Shown here in pieces: positions 12,649 to 24,300 of a stretch of DNA of 64,000 nt; position 1 is the first letter of the stretch; the number at the start of each line of letters is the position of its first letter. Origin of the DNA: Marsupella aquatica (lineage: Eukaryota; Marchantiophyta); contig OZ316895.1 in assembly GCA_973895155.1 (NCBI GenBank), forward strand, positions 16,306,001 to 16,370,000, given 5' to 3'. The position numbers were made by a program, and so were the translations under genes. The notes beneath the pieces are model-generated. The model was not told where the DNA came from and searched no databases. It saw only the letters and a program-made list of their open reading frames with translations.

Positions 12649-15280
12649 ATGACGAGGATGGAGATTGGGAGTAGTAGCAGTGCTCGTGATTCTTCGGAAG
12701 CGAGGAAAGATTGGGTGGTATTTATCCAGGACGGCTTAAACAAGCACGCGCAGAACAAGAGGCCAAGGCCAAAGCCCGAGAACATCATGCGTCGAGTGCG
12801 GCGGAACCTGAGGGAGCTTAAACCAGAGCACTACGCGGCGTCGGATTTCTCCTTCGGCCTCTTTGACAGATCATCATTAAACGGACAGCAGGCGATAGGC
12901 GAAAAATGCAAGCTATTGTATGCTAGTGCAGTCCTCAGAGCCATGGGCCTGACTGAAGACGATTGGGAGCAATTTTGCGAACATGTAGTGCCAGACCCGA
13001 AAGAAACACAGGATATGTACGATGAGCTGGAGCGTGAGTCCCTCTCTTTGCGCGAAGTGCAAAGCGTGTTGACTCTAGACGCCGTTTTCCTAGCTTGTGT
13101 TTTGGGATTGTATTTCGACTCAGGTTTCGCTACTCCCTTCTTCCGGGTGCTCGATACGCCCTCAATTATTGACTCGTATACTGACGAAAGAATAGCAACA
13201 GAACTCCTGCCTGACCTCTTCAAGGTGGAGAACCAAGTTCCGCTGTCTCTGATTCACACCGTGCTGCTCAGTTTGTGGAGAGCTTTTTCACAACATCGTA
13301 GCACATCAGACGACGTTATCTCGATGGAGTTGGAAACGAACAAGACCCTTGAGGAGGTAGTAAGCGCTCATGCAGAGGAGACGTTGCGCATGATTTGTGT
13401 ACTCGCCGTGGGCATGGCAGGGCTTGCCTATTTGCCAGGGTTTGATTTCGGACATTACAACACGTCTATCCGATCGGTCGGTGCAGACAGAACGTGGTTT
13501 CCATTCGTGAAGTGCAACAATCTTCTCGACTGCCTGTACCGTTGGACGTGCGAAGGCTGGGACCCAAGTCTGGAAGACGAACCTTCGAGCATGATCCCCA
13601 AAGAAACAACTCTGCCCTGGTCGACAGAAGTGATACAAGGACTTCTCCCAGTACCCTTGCCCTCTGTGTCCGAACTTCGGAAAGCTGGCATCAAGTTTCA
13701 AGGATGCAAAGGTACCATAGATCGTTCATTCTTCTCTTTGGAGCTTTTTGTGGAAAGGATGCAAAGGTGCCATAGATCGTCTATTCTGCTCTCATTTTCT
13801 TTCGAAAGGATGCAAAGGTCCCATACATCGTTCATTCTTCTCTTGGTTTCTTTCGAATGGATGCAAAGGTACCGTAGATCGTTCATTCTTTTCTTTCTTT
13901 CCAAAGGATGCAAAGGTACCCTAGATCGTTCATTCTTTTCTTTCTTTCGAAAGGATGCAAAGGTACCAAAGATGGTTCATTCTTCTCTTTCTTTCTTCGA
14001 AAGTATGCAAAGATACCATAGATCATTCCTTCGTCTCTATCTTTCTTTCAACCCTCCCTGAAACTTCGTTTCTGGTAACTTTCTTGGATGCAAAGGTACC
14101 ATAGATCTCTCAGTCGTTTCTTTCTTTCTTTAGCTCAATTGTGACCATAAAATGCAGGACACTTCCACCGCATTGAATTCAAGGAACAATTGTTGAAGGG
14201 CACACTACATCTTCCCATGATCGTTGTGGATGAGAGTAGTGAGGAATTCTGGAGGAACTTGGTGGCTTACGAGGACATACTATGGAGATCAAAAGAAAAG
14301 CCCAAGTATTACAAACATGCCTTCACAAACTACCTTGACTTCATGGACAGATTGATTGACGACTCCAATGATGTAAGTTCCTTGACTTTCTTAAATCTCT
14401 ATGCACTTAATCAACATTGCCTGTGGTTTAGTATTGATTTTTTATGCTTTGTGGGCTCAAAATGTCCACACAAAGTATTAAAGAACTTCAGAATTAATTG
14501 AGTCTTACAAATTATATGGGTTGGAGCATTTAAGTTAGAACCATCAAGTATGGTGTTGATATGATGTACAGACCTCAACAGTTGTACCAATAACCAGCAG
14601 AAAGGAAGTGAGATATGTATACCAAAAAGTTGAAAGAGAGATTAAATTCAAACTCTTCGGTAGCACAACTAAACACATTTATTTATTTATTAACCTGATA
14701 AAGACTTGAATCAGGGACAAAAGGCATGAAGTAATATGACCAAACCAACCAGTCTAGCTAACAATTTTGGGTAGACGTGCCTCTAAATTAAAGTTCATTC
14801 ACTCTTTTGGTGCTTAACATGTACATATAGCTCAAATGAAAGTGGATTGCCAAACATGAAAAGTATAAAGTCTTATACACAAATTTACAACCTGCCTATG
14901 AAATGCTGTCAAAATAACTAAAGTTGTGATTTGAGTTACAGGTCATGCTGTTGAAATCAACAAACCCCCCAACAATACTTGCACAAGGACTTGGAACCGA
15001 TGAGGCTGTGGCACACATTTTCAACAGTACAGTGATTCAAAATTGTTTGGTGGGGGAGATTGAGGGAAGTGACAAGTGGAAACAGCTTCATCGACAACTC
15101 TATGACTTCTACAACCAAAGTTATAGGCGTCCATATGTGGATTTCATGGAAACCTATTGTGGCACACCATGGGTGGTGATTTCTTTGATAACTGGCTTTA
15201 TCTTACTCACCTTGACTGTCCTTCAAACATATTATACAATATACCCAAATCCAGAATCTCAACCATATGGAGAAATCTGA
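12649..15280 (+). CDS. DUF247 membrane-anchored protein
   Basis: The product is a 538-residue plant DUF247 (UPF0481) protein. Exons are 12649-13711, 14158-14372 and 14942-15280 (1,617 nt, phase closed). Family signatures are visible: a start region with W22 V V F I, LLPDLFKVENQVPL at 186-199 (the family's 'LENQ(I/L)P' motif), SVSELRKAGIKF at 339-350 (family 'SATEL.EAGV.F'), a 'LGTDEAVAHIFN' block, and a C-terminal hydrophobic helix (VVISLITGFILLTLTVL) before a short polar tail ending PYGEI. DUF247 proteins are plant-specific; two of them are the self-incompatibility determinants at the S and Z loci of grasses, but the biochemical role of the domain is unknown. The start is the first in-frame ATG; a second lies three codons on. 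Intron 1 holds a minisatellite copied from the exon 1 donor. If the intron is retained the frame stays open to 14061. Confidence 0.88.
13702..14140 (+). repeat. Splice-donor minisatellite in DUF247 intron 1
   Basis: Eight copies of a unit beginning GGATGCAAAGGTACC, followed by (A/C)ATAGATCGTTCATTC and a CT-rich tail, occur in direct orientation. The last exonic-type G falls at 13711, 13766, 13817, 13868, 13915, 13962, 14012 and 14095, giving spacings of 47-55 bp and a last gap of 83. The first copy is the inferred exon 1/intron 1 junction (AAAG|GTACC). Seven copies keep the GT; the seventh (14012) reads AAAGATACC and has lost it. The second copy reads GGTGCC and the third GGTCCC. Confidence 0.9.
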
Positions 15281-17648
15281 AGAAACTATGAGCACTAGCG
15301 GCAACTTTGGGATGATATGAGGGACTCTCTGCATTTTGCTTTTTTGGTTGGAGTCAAAGGTTTAATACAAGAAGTTGATGCTCAGATGGACGGAAACATT
15401 TGATCTCAAGACTCCAATAGACCAAGCACTTTTTAACACCCAAATCATGAGCATTTTCACAAAATAAAGCACTTAAAAATATATGTTGTGATGTTTCAAA
15501 ACAGTCCATGATTTTGCTAGTCCAGCCAAGCACCTTGTACCTTTCTTTAGTCCATTTAAGCATCTTGTCAACATTGTAATCTAGGGCCATCTTAGCGCCT
15601 TGCAAGTTTTGTGAGTCCATTCAGCTATCTTGTTTATAGAGAAGTTATGGTTCCTTTCAGAGGAGTGTCTAAGCTGGACCCGATGAAGCAGGTAGTTGCT
15701 ACTGGAAAGCTTGATCATCACCAGCTTCCACCCTCCTAGCCGTCTGAGATATTTGAAAGATTCGGTCATCAGTTTGATAGGCTCCTTTGACAGACAGCTC
15801 AAGAAGTTCATGCACGGGTTGGCTCCATAGGCCTACTGCTAACCGTTTTGAAAATGCACTTCTGTCAGCAGGTTGTAAGTTACTACATGCTGAAGCCTGA
15901 GCAATCCATTATAGACTGCTAGCAGTGGGTACTAATGTGCAAACCCTTAGAGGACGTCAATGTGCTGCTTAGTGGACATTGATGTGCAAACTTAGTTACA
16001 ACTCTACATGCATGTGGACCCTCTTTCTAGACTGTTCACCGTAATTGGCCTTATCTTTGAATTAGCATTTATCCATAATTAACCTTGGCCAACTTAATTT
16101 GAGAGTGAGGCCAGCTTCAGCAAAAAATAACAGTAGTCAGGGTGGGTTTTCTTGTTAACTCTATTTTGGGTTCCAATTCCATGACATAGTGTAATTTCTG
16201 TTTCACAGTCCTAGGGTTCCTGCCCTGTTGCAATCTGTGCTTTTATTGTCTCTTGCTCAGGATGTTGTCATGATGCAAACATGTGCATGTGTTGAGGAAA
16301 ACCGGTGACACACACACACACACACACACAAGATACATGGTTCGTCTTGGCCAAGGTTATGTTCACAGCAATACAAGAGTTTTACTAAGATTTGGCCACC
16401 ATAGCCAAACCAAGCCTCCTTGTACAAGCTCTAAGATTGCTAGCCTAGCTCTTCCAAGAATGAGCATGAGTCTCATACTTCCTTGCTCCCCTGTATGTTA
16501 CCTACATTGTTGCGACTAATCCTCATTAAGTCCCTAATGTCGATTAGACTAAGAGAGGTTAACCAAGACTAAAGAATGAACTTTGAAATGTGTCTCCCTG
16601 GATTGTTTCCATTGATTTTTGTGGGGCCATATTACATTTCAAAAAGTGTCATGCACAAATGGAATTAATATTACCCCAATGTTACTTGATACGTACTATT
16701 AGTGACATTAGGCCATAATTAACGTTGGTTACTTTAATTGAAGCATAACAGCTAAATTTTGGGTAACACAAATAATGTTACCAAGAGAAATGAGTGTGAC
16801 CAATGTAGGTTTTGGGGGGTTGCATTCTCCCTTTTCTTTGGACTGTGGTGTTTATGTTCTCTCTATCTGTGTTGCTTTTGTTCCATTGTACTTTGTTCTG
16901 CCCTTTTTCAGTAAATTGGTCCTTTTCTTCTCCTTGCATGAATAGGCATGACATGAGGCGTGCATACTGTGGACAAACCTACACTAACCCTGAAGGCATT
17001 GTGGGTCATAATGCCCTGAAAATCAGGGCTAAATACTCAACTTTAGAGAGTATCATTGCTCTGGTAACAGGACTACAATACACTGGTAACAAACAGGACA
17101 CTAATACACTTAGAGGTGTAGGAGATTTTTATATTTTGACTATTTTTAGTAAAAAGTAAAGGAGAAGTTTCAATTTTGAACCAATCTAAATCTTGATTGT
17201 GCATTCTTTTTTCCATAAATGCACCAAAAATTACAAAGATTAAGTGGATCCAAATCTTGACCCTAAATCTTCCCAGCCCTGGCTTGAAGTATGGCAATGG
17301 CAGGTAATGTAGCAGCAATCAGGGCACCAATGGAAGCTTGATTGTGTAGGCAGCGATGGCAAGAAAGGTATCCACGTACATAGCAATGGCAAGAAAGGTA
17401 GCCAGTCCGAGAGGTCCTGCTGCTTAAAGACCATCTAAGTTGAGACTTGACCTGAACCCATGCTATCGCATGCCAACACGTGTCCATTTTGAGTAAACTC
17501 ACCTAGCTTTATTAAACCTAGTTGGACTTCACTGATATTAGTTTTCATCTAGACTTTGGGATAACCAGAGCTCAAACTCTTCAAACTCTTGTTGACATTT
17601 CGTATGTGTCTAATGCCTTCAAAAAATATATCACGAAGGTCATGGATA
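15281..17648. other. Intergenic; one CA microsatellite
   Basis: No recognisable gene. A pure (CA)n tract of 12 dinucleotides spans 16308-16331. Short degenerate repeats of 'TTTAGTCCATTTAAGCATCTTGT' type occur around 15480-15640, just downstream of the DUF247 gene. Open frames here are short and featureless. Confidence 0.5.
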
Positions 17649-17776
17649 GGGACTCGAGCTTTCACCTCCAGTGTGCAGTGTGGGTGCAGGTTTGACGGGT
17701 TAGGGCACTGAGCATGGTCAGAGACGCGATGGAATAAAGTATCGAACGGGAGAATTGCTGAAGCAGACTGAATTGG
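17649..17776 (+). repeat. 128-bp block shared with 52734-52861 (copy 1)
   Basis: This block aligns without gaps over its whole length to 52734-52861. Identity by eye is roughly 70%. Conserved cores are TTTGACG(G/A)GTTAGGGCA and AAGCAG(A/T)CTGAATTGG. It ends about 290 bp upstream of the start codon at 18068. It may be a duplicated promoter or 5' leader segment, or a copy of a small non-coding repeat. Confidence 0.75.
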
Positions 17777-18067
17777 ATTTCATCAGTAACGGTCCCGGAA
17801 TTCATCAAGATTAATTGCAAATCTACCAAGGACTACTTTGTATCAATATCAATCCATTGATTTCGATGGCGTGGGAACAATGTCCCGGGAATTGATGGAC
17901 GAAGAATTGGTATACTGCTGTACTGGTGATCTTCTTCGAGAAGTCCATACTGTCGGAGCGTCGTTTCTTTGATCGTGTGCAGAGTTCCATTGTCTGGCAA
18001 ATGGAATTTGAATCTGTGTACTTTTGAGAGGACTTGTTGGAAGTGGAAAAAGGGCACCCATCTGTCC

Positions 18068-19026
18068 ATGGCTACCACAACGACCAATGGCACTGCCAAA
18101 GCGGTAGCCGCCGAGCGGAGCGTACAAGTTATCACAACCGCTGCTAATCTCATGCGTCTTGTCAAGGAGTCCTCACATTCCGAGGTCCGTTCCTTCCTGT
18201 GCTCTGTCTTCTGTTTGCAAAGTAGCGTGTGGTTGATTTCGGATGTCATTCTCATGTACGCTTTTGATTGAACGTTTGTGCGTGGTGTTGGCATAGATGG
18301 TCGCGCAGTTGCCTAAGGATCTGGCTGCAAAGGTTCCTAACATTAGGAGTACAGGAAAAGTGAGTCATCTCCTCTTTTGTGGGAAAGTCCTTTTTTTGGG
18401 TTTGGAGTCGATTACCTATTCTCTCTAGTCTCTCGAGTTTTCAGCTGTAGGCATTTGAGGTCGGTTCGGATTTTCTTCAAGGCACAATTGCTTTATTGTC
18501 TAAAACGACTTATTCTCTTCGGAGTAGTGGCACTCTTCTTTCAGTTAGTTGACATCATGTCCTTTTTATTTCGACAGCTGTTAGAGCAAATGCCAGCAGT
18601 CATTGTTGCTCTGGACACACACGTAGACGATGCAATCAAAAGGTCTGGTTCCTTTGAGCCCGTGGCCCTTCCTCTGTTATTTTGAATTTTGAATACTGGT
18701 CACTTCGAGCTGAACTTTTGCACACCAGTGGTAGATTGTTATCTTGTATTTATTATCATTTTCAGTAGCTGCATCGTCCGTTTCTTAGTTCTACTCATCA
18801 TTAACGCCTCAGTTTCTATGTTCCCCTTCTACTGGAGAATCTGTTGTCCTTCAGAAGTCGTTTCTTGCCACTTAGGCCCCTGTTGTTTTCAAGAGCAGGG
18901 TCGCTTCCTCCGAGATTTGGTCAAGTCCTCGTACGTCTGTTGCTTATCTGCTGAAGTGTAAACAAGACGTTTTGCAGTGCTTCACAGCTGGAGAGAGTGA
19001 GCCACCTTCTTTCATCGGACGGCTGA
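18068..19026 (+). CDS. TOM2B-like small protein
   Basis: Four exons (18068-18184, 18297-18359, 18578-18642, 18978-19026) give 294 nt and a 97-residue protein; all junctions are GT-AG and phase closes. The order of motifs, an N-terminal low-complexity Thr/Ala stretch, then TTAANLMRLVKESS, LPKDLAAKVPNIRSTG, LLEQMPAVIVALDTHVD and a final QLERVSHLLSS, matches my recollection of plant tobamovirus multiplication protein 2B. TOM2B is a small, largely helical host protein that in Arabidopsis supports efficient tobamovirus RNA replication together with the TOM2A/TOM1 membrane proteins; its normal cellular role is unclear. No membrane segment is visible here. Family members I recall are slightly longer (about 120 residues). 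The assignment rests on remembered motifs, so the family call is moderate while the gene model is firmer. Confidence 0.6.
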
Positions 19027-21110
19027 GCAAAATTTGACAAAGGTTTGCATCCATCTCAAGAACAGAAATTAAGCAGAGTCGCGGATGTGTGGTCATGAAC
19101 GGGAGTGGATTTGTGTCCCTTAGATTAGAGAAAGATTCTATGTTTATATGGGATAATATGTAGGCTGATCACACTCCAATTCTGAGATTTGGAGAAAAAA
19201 CTGCGGAAACCTTGGTGCCAGGGACGACATTCTAGCGGCGGACCTTTCTTTGTTGTACTCTAGATGACAGCCAAGGATTTGGTAAGGAGTAGTCTCGCGG
19301 TTGCTTTGTCAGCCTGTTTCAGTTTCAAGGGCCAAACAAATGTGACATTTGCATGAGTATATACGAGCGTACTGGTCGGTCAACAGGAGGAGTGAATGTA
19401 CGACAATTGAGGAATCACTCCTTCAGGTCGTGTAGGAACATGAGTCGTAGTTGGATAAGGTGATGGTGTCACATCCGATCCACAATTGGACACTGGAACG
19501 ATCCCTGAAATTGATATGTTTTACAGTTATCATTGGTGTGATATGGGTACTCAACGATGACAGGACGATGCCATTTGATATATACATCTGAATGTAGAGC
19601 ATTCTCTACATTCTTGCAAATCCTAGTAGAAGAAGTCTTGGAATCTGCATTTACATGTAACATATGTCAGCTTTTCGTGTGTTGTGAAGATATTTTTAGT
19701 GAGTGTATATCTGAAGGTCCTATGAAGTCGGTATATGCCGTGCTTCTGCAGAAATGAGAAACCCGTTTATTACCAAGCAACGACATTCATTCCCAACTTT
19801 TCATTCTCAAATTGTTGTTGGTTTTGGTGTTTGCTGGGGCACCCACACATTTAACAGAGACTCGGGTCTACTACTATTTTAAAAACCTACTCAAATGGTG
19901 ACGAGATTAGAAACACAGGCAGCTCCATTTACTGCTGTTTCAAATCTTGGTCACTTCAATGCGCATCTGCCTGATGGCCACAAAATAGACCCGACAGTCA
20001 TGTACCTGTTTTGGCTGTGGGACGTCTCATTCATACAGAATGCAACTGACATCACTTCATCTAGTACCTGAAGTCTCCCAGACAGAGAATCGTTCTATCT
20101 GTACATAGGAGGTTGTCACAGAATTGTTATGTGGAAAGTTCCACGGAATCTGATTACGATTACTCATAAACTATCGCTCGCTGTGCACTAGAGTAGATCC
20201 ATATGAAAATACAGTTGTCCGCACTATTCAAAACATTAAAATATGTACATGATTTAGTGAACAACATGGCTGATCAGTCACTCTTGCCTGGCATCGAAAT
20301 TCCCGATGAATTTGTTTGTTTGTTTGTGTCATGGCTCCACACTATCATCCGGCAGCAACTTACTCTTCGCAACCTCCCTTAGTTAGTCTGTGACGTGTAA
20401 AGCTTCTACGAGCAGAACAACGAGCTTGCTAAAATTTGCTGCAATTTCGGATTCACTTTTTGTTCAACGCAACAGATTTGAGACCACCAGCGATCGAGGT
20501 TGCCTCCCTCCTAGCTAGTAGCTCTGAGCCCGGCCAGCGGCCGCCTCTTCACTCCACGATTCGTGCGCAGTTGGGGGCTGAAAGATCTTCTCCGAGACTA
20601 CCGCCGGCATTCTGTATCGCTAAACCCATGCCAGGGCCGGTCTAGCCAGACCACGCTGGCTCCTCATTTAGTTAATTGGTGCCAGCTGCGTACCGTAGCA
20701 TTTCGAGGTAAAGTTTTCCGCTGGTTACTCTCCCCTTCTCTCATTGTCATCGTGCCTTCGGACGTGTTTACTACCGTATGCCTCGAACTATTCCCCAATT
20801 TAACAACGCCTTCCTTCTTGGATGAAAATCTTGCAGTCCAATCCGTTCAGTCATTGCACGATTAGAACCCATTTGTCCCACTGGAACTCTTGATGTTAAA
20901 GTTTCTGAATGATCAGAGCCCTCATCACGAAGTTCCGTTGCCATCTCTCGTAGATTGACGTCAAGTTCAGCAGCTTCGAACTGAATACACTCTCCTTCTC
21001 TAATACTCGAGCTTCTGATCAGACTGGCTCGTTTTAGATCTGGAGTCGGCCCCACTCCGGTGAGTTGTAGTTTACAGTGTTCGAGATAGAGAGAGCCAGC
21101 GAGAGAGAGA
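19027..21110. other. Intergenic, nothing recognised
   Basis: No protein, RNA or repeat that I can name. The last 600 bases (about 20430-21100) are GC-richer and may be the leader or promoter of the small gene at 21111. A GAGA-rich tract (GAGAGAGAGAATG) sits directly at its start codon. Confidence 0.4.
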
Positions 21111-21338
21111 ATGACAATATATATACCGTATCCTTGCGAGTGCGGGAATCCGGACAACCCATGTAGATGCAAGTGCATTGCGCCATCGCTGGCGCTGGCG
21201 TGCTTCTGTCTCGCGGCCTGCATCGAATGGCCCGTAGGAGCGGTCGTCTGGCTGTTCAACAGTAGCAAGGGGGAGAAGTTAATGGGCCACCCAGCGATGG
21301 TGGTCTATCCCACTGTGAAAGACATCATTCCCTTCTAA
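21111..21338 (+). CDS. Small Cys-rich membrane protein, 75 aa
   Basis: A single-exon frame of 75 residues starts at ATG 21111 and ends in TAA. The N-terminus carries a Cys cluster (CECG..DNPCRCKC), followed by a hydrophobic helix of about 25 residues (SLALACFCLAACIEWPVGAV). The C-terminus reads KGEKLMGHPAMVVYPTVKD and ends IIPF. That tail resembles short plant membrane proteins ending in a 'MGHP..VYP.V...IP' pattern, which I recall only loosely, so no name is given. The Cys pairs could bind metal or be palmitoylated; this is inference. A 165-codon open frame on the opposite strand (20771-21268) overlaps it. The plus-strand reading is preferred because it has an organised topology and a plausible family tail. 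Confidence 0.6.
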   Translation: MTIYIPYPCECGNPDNPCRCKCIAPSLALACFCLAACIEWPVGAVVWLFNSSKGEKLMGHPAMVVYPTVKDIIPF

Positions 21339-24300
21339 AGAAACGTATCGATCCTTCGCAACGCCACGTCAAGCCAATACGCTTCAGTCGATCGTTGGTA
21401 TCATTACATGGAACTTCAGCATTGATTTCATCCGTGTTTCATATTTGTCAGTCATTTATACAGTACTTAACCACGACAATGAATCTGCTCCTGGTACATT
21501 CTAAGTTCCAGCATGACAAGAGTTGGAAGGAGGTATATGGATAGTGTGAAGTTACCAATTCGAAGAATTGCAGGAGACCCGGGTGCTCCGTCGATGTGCT
21601 TCTTCTCGATCCAGGGCTTGCAGCTGTCACTGGTGAACCGTAGGTGTTCGAACGAGGTCCTCACCAAGCTGGATCCAGCAAGGTGAACTGTTTCAGGATA
21701 CACTTCGAATTGAAGAGATACTCAGATGACATGTGCGAATTCCGAACTGCAGGGCGATCGTGCAAGTTTTGGAGCACAATCGATCGAGGTCTGTCTAGAA
21801 GAACTTTGCATGTTCATACTTCCATGACGCTGCTGCAGTGGCCAGGAGATCGCAATGTTCCGATTTCAAGCCCAACGATACATGGAATACCTTGTCAAAT
21901 TGATAACTATTTGCATTGCTTCACAATGTTTGGAAACTTGATCATTGTAGCCACAAATAGGGCGAGACAGTAGTGTAAGACTTGGGTTCGTCCTGTATTA
22001 TTTTTAGTGCTGGGAAAAAGATGGATGGATCACTTCTTAAACGGAGCCCCCAATCTGAATTGCGCCTTTATATTTTCGTTGGATGCAATGTGATCGGAGA
22101 TTTACTTGAAAATGTTACATGTGGGGAATTGAAAGGATAAATTCTTAAAAGTTGCGTCACGAGTTTGCCGCCTTCGTCTCATTTTTCTCTCAAGGTCAGG
22201 CGTGCATGTCTGAAAGAGCTTGCAATGATGTGTCAAATCAGACCCGTTTGCAATCCCTCGTCCGAGTTTTGACATCGCACGTTTACTAGTTTGAGGTAGG
22301 TCATTCATTCAATTGTCAGCTTTCTAGTTTTCGTTTGCTCTGCCCCTCTCGGCCTCTTGTGATTAATTAACTTTCATCGCTTTTTGTTTTCAACCTTGGT
22401 TGTCTGGATCCATGCAATAGACTTTCAAACACTGACTTCTAGACAGCACTACCAAATGTAGCTCGCACTTTCTGTCACTCAATCTTGGTTTCTGGTGTTC
22501 AACATACACTCCAAAGCAGTACTGCCCAGTGATTGAGATCGAGCATGCCATGCGAAGGACGCTTTCAATCATAATGTTGCTCGACCTTAGCGAATAGCGA
22601 GTATCAGGAATCAAGCTGGGCTAGCTGCATGCTTGCTGTTAGTAGGAGGTCGTGATGCAGAGGAACCTGGAAAGACATGCGTCGTTCATGCGGTTCTACA
22701 CTAACTTCCACCTTCTCATCATTGACATTGGCATGGTACAAACACTGTACCTTGTTTTTCGGCTGCATCATTATAAGCTGTAGCAGCCAGCATGCCTCTA
22801 AAGTGCTCGATGGTTTTAACTGTTTCCATAGACTCAATAGGTGTCGATCCTCAGCAGAATGTGTTCGAGCAGCTGTGATCTCGTGATGATGATGATTATG
22901 GACCGTATTAATCCGTGTAACACTACTCACAACCTTAGCACTGCATTGTATGTGAGATCATACCGTATCTTAATCCCCTTCACCTGGTTACGAGGATTCT
23001 CCTCTAGTTCTACTAAAATTAATAAAATTGAAAATCGCCTTTTAAATGTATTAAGGTACTGTTTTCCGAGAAAATGATGCTCCCATGGACACTAGACAAA
23101 AACCATACCATTGGGAAACCATACCATTGGGATGGACTAATTGGGAATATTCTCTGTCACATTGTGATTACAATGCAATCCGTCTGAGTTGCAAAAATCT
23201 ATGGGAGCATTTTGACAAACCTAGAGGTCTATCCGGGTTTCAAGAGTTTTCTTTTTGTGCAAGTGGGGTTGTCATCGTTAGTGAAGGTGAAGATGCTCCT
23301 AATATTGCTTATCAAATATTCCTGGATCATTTTCTGACCATTAGATCTCCCTGGATTTAAGGATGACCATCAAATTCTGACAAATGGTCTTGGTCTAGGT
23401 CTGTGGGAGAACAAGGTAAGCTCCATTCTGGCTGGACTTAATTATATCTAAGAGCCATCCAAGTTTCAGGAATGATTTTCATAATTCTCTGGCTGTAATT
23501 CAGGGCCCAGGGCAATACATTCTTTCATTATTTTTCTATGACACAACACAGGGTAATTAAACTTTTCTCCATATCTCATCAATATGACTTCAGAAATGAT
23601 GTAAAGCAAGCTGCAGTGTAGAAAAGGGGCCTTATTCAAATGCTCCCTTGCCGGTAAACCCACCTAGCAAGATAACGATTGCTCTTCATTCCCATAATAT
23701 TCCTACAATCAAGGGAAAGTTGAATCAGGAGGGCTTCCAACTCAGCATATCTTGAAGCATGTTGATCAACCACTCACACCACCAGAAGAGGCTTGCTGCT
23801 ATATATGCTCCACTCACTGATATTTACAGTGGATAGTTTGTTGACAGGCTTTATTCCCACACTTCTTGCATATCAATTGTGCTCTGTATCTGAACTTCAA
23901 TTAAATAGAAAAAATCAACCAAAAATTCCTGCTATAGGGCATGCGCGCTAGGGCCATCCTGGTTCATGGAAGTGTTTTCAACTATATTAGACCTATTTGT
24001 ATACTCATGACTTTGTGCTTGTTTTGAAAAACTTTGCAAAGCATGTTTAAATCAATTTGGCTGACAAAGAGGTTCCATGAAAATCTTTTCCTCCAGTTTT
24101 TTGGTCAAGCAAGAGTCACCAGTCATCCCTGGTTAGGAAAGTTTGTCGACAGGCTCAACTGCTGTCCAAAGCTGCACAAAGAGGCACCAAATGAAGCACT
24201 GGTACATGGCTAGGCTTGAAAAGTGTGAATGGTAAGATGATCACAACTCATCAACACACATAGTTGTGAAAGATGTTTTGAAGGCCCATCAAGCCTCACA

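Noticed and set aside
20771-21268. 165-codon minus-strand frame
   Set aside because: It overlaps the small membrane-protein gene on the plus strand, lacks domain features and has no supporting splice or family evidence.
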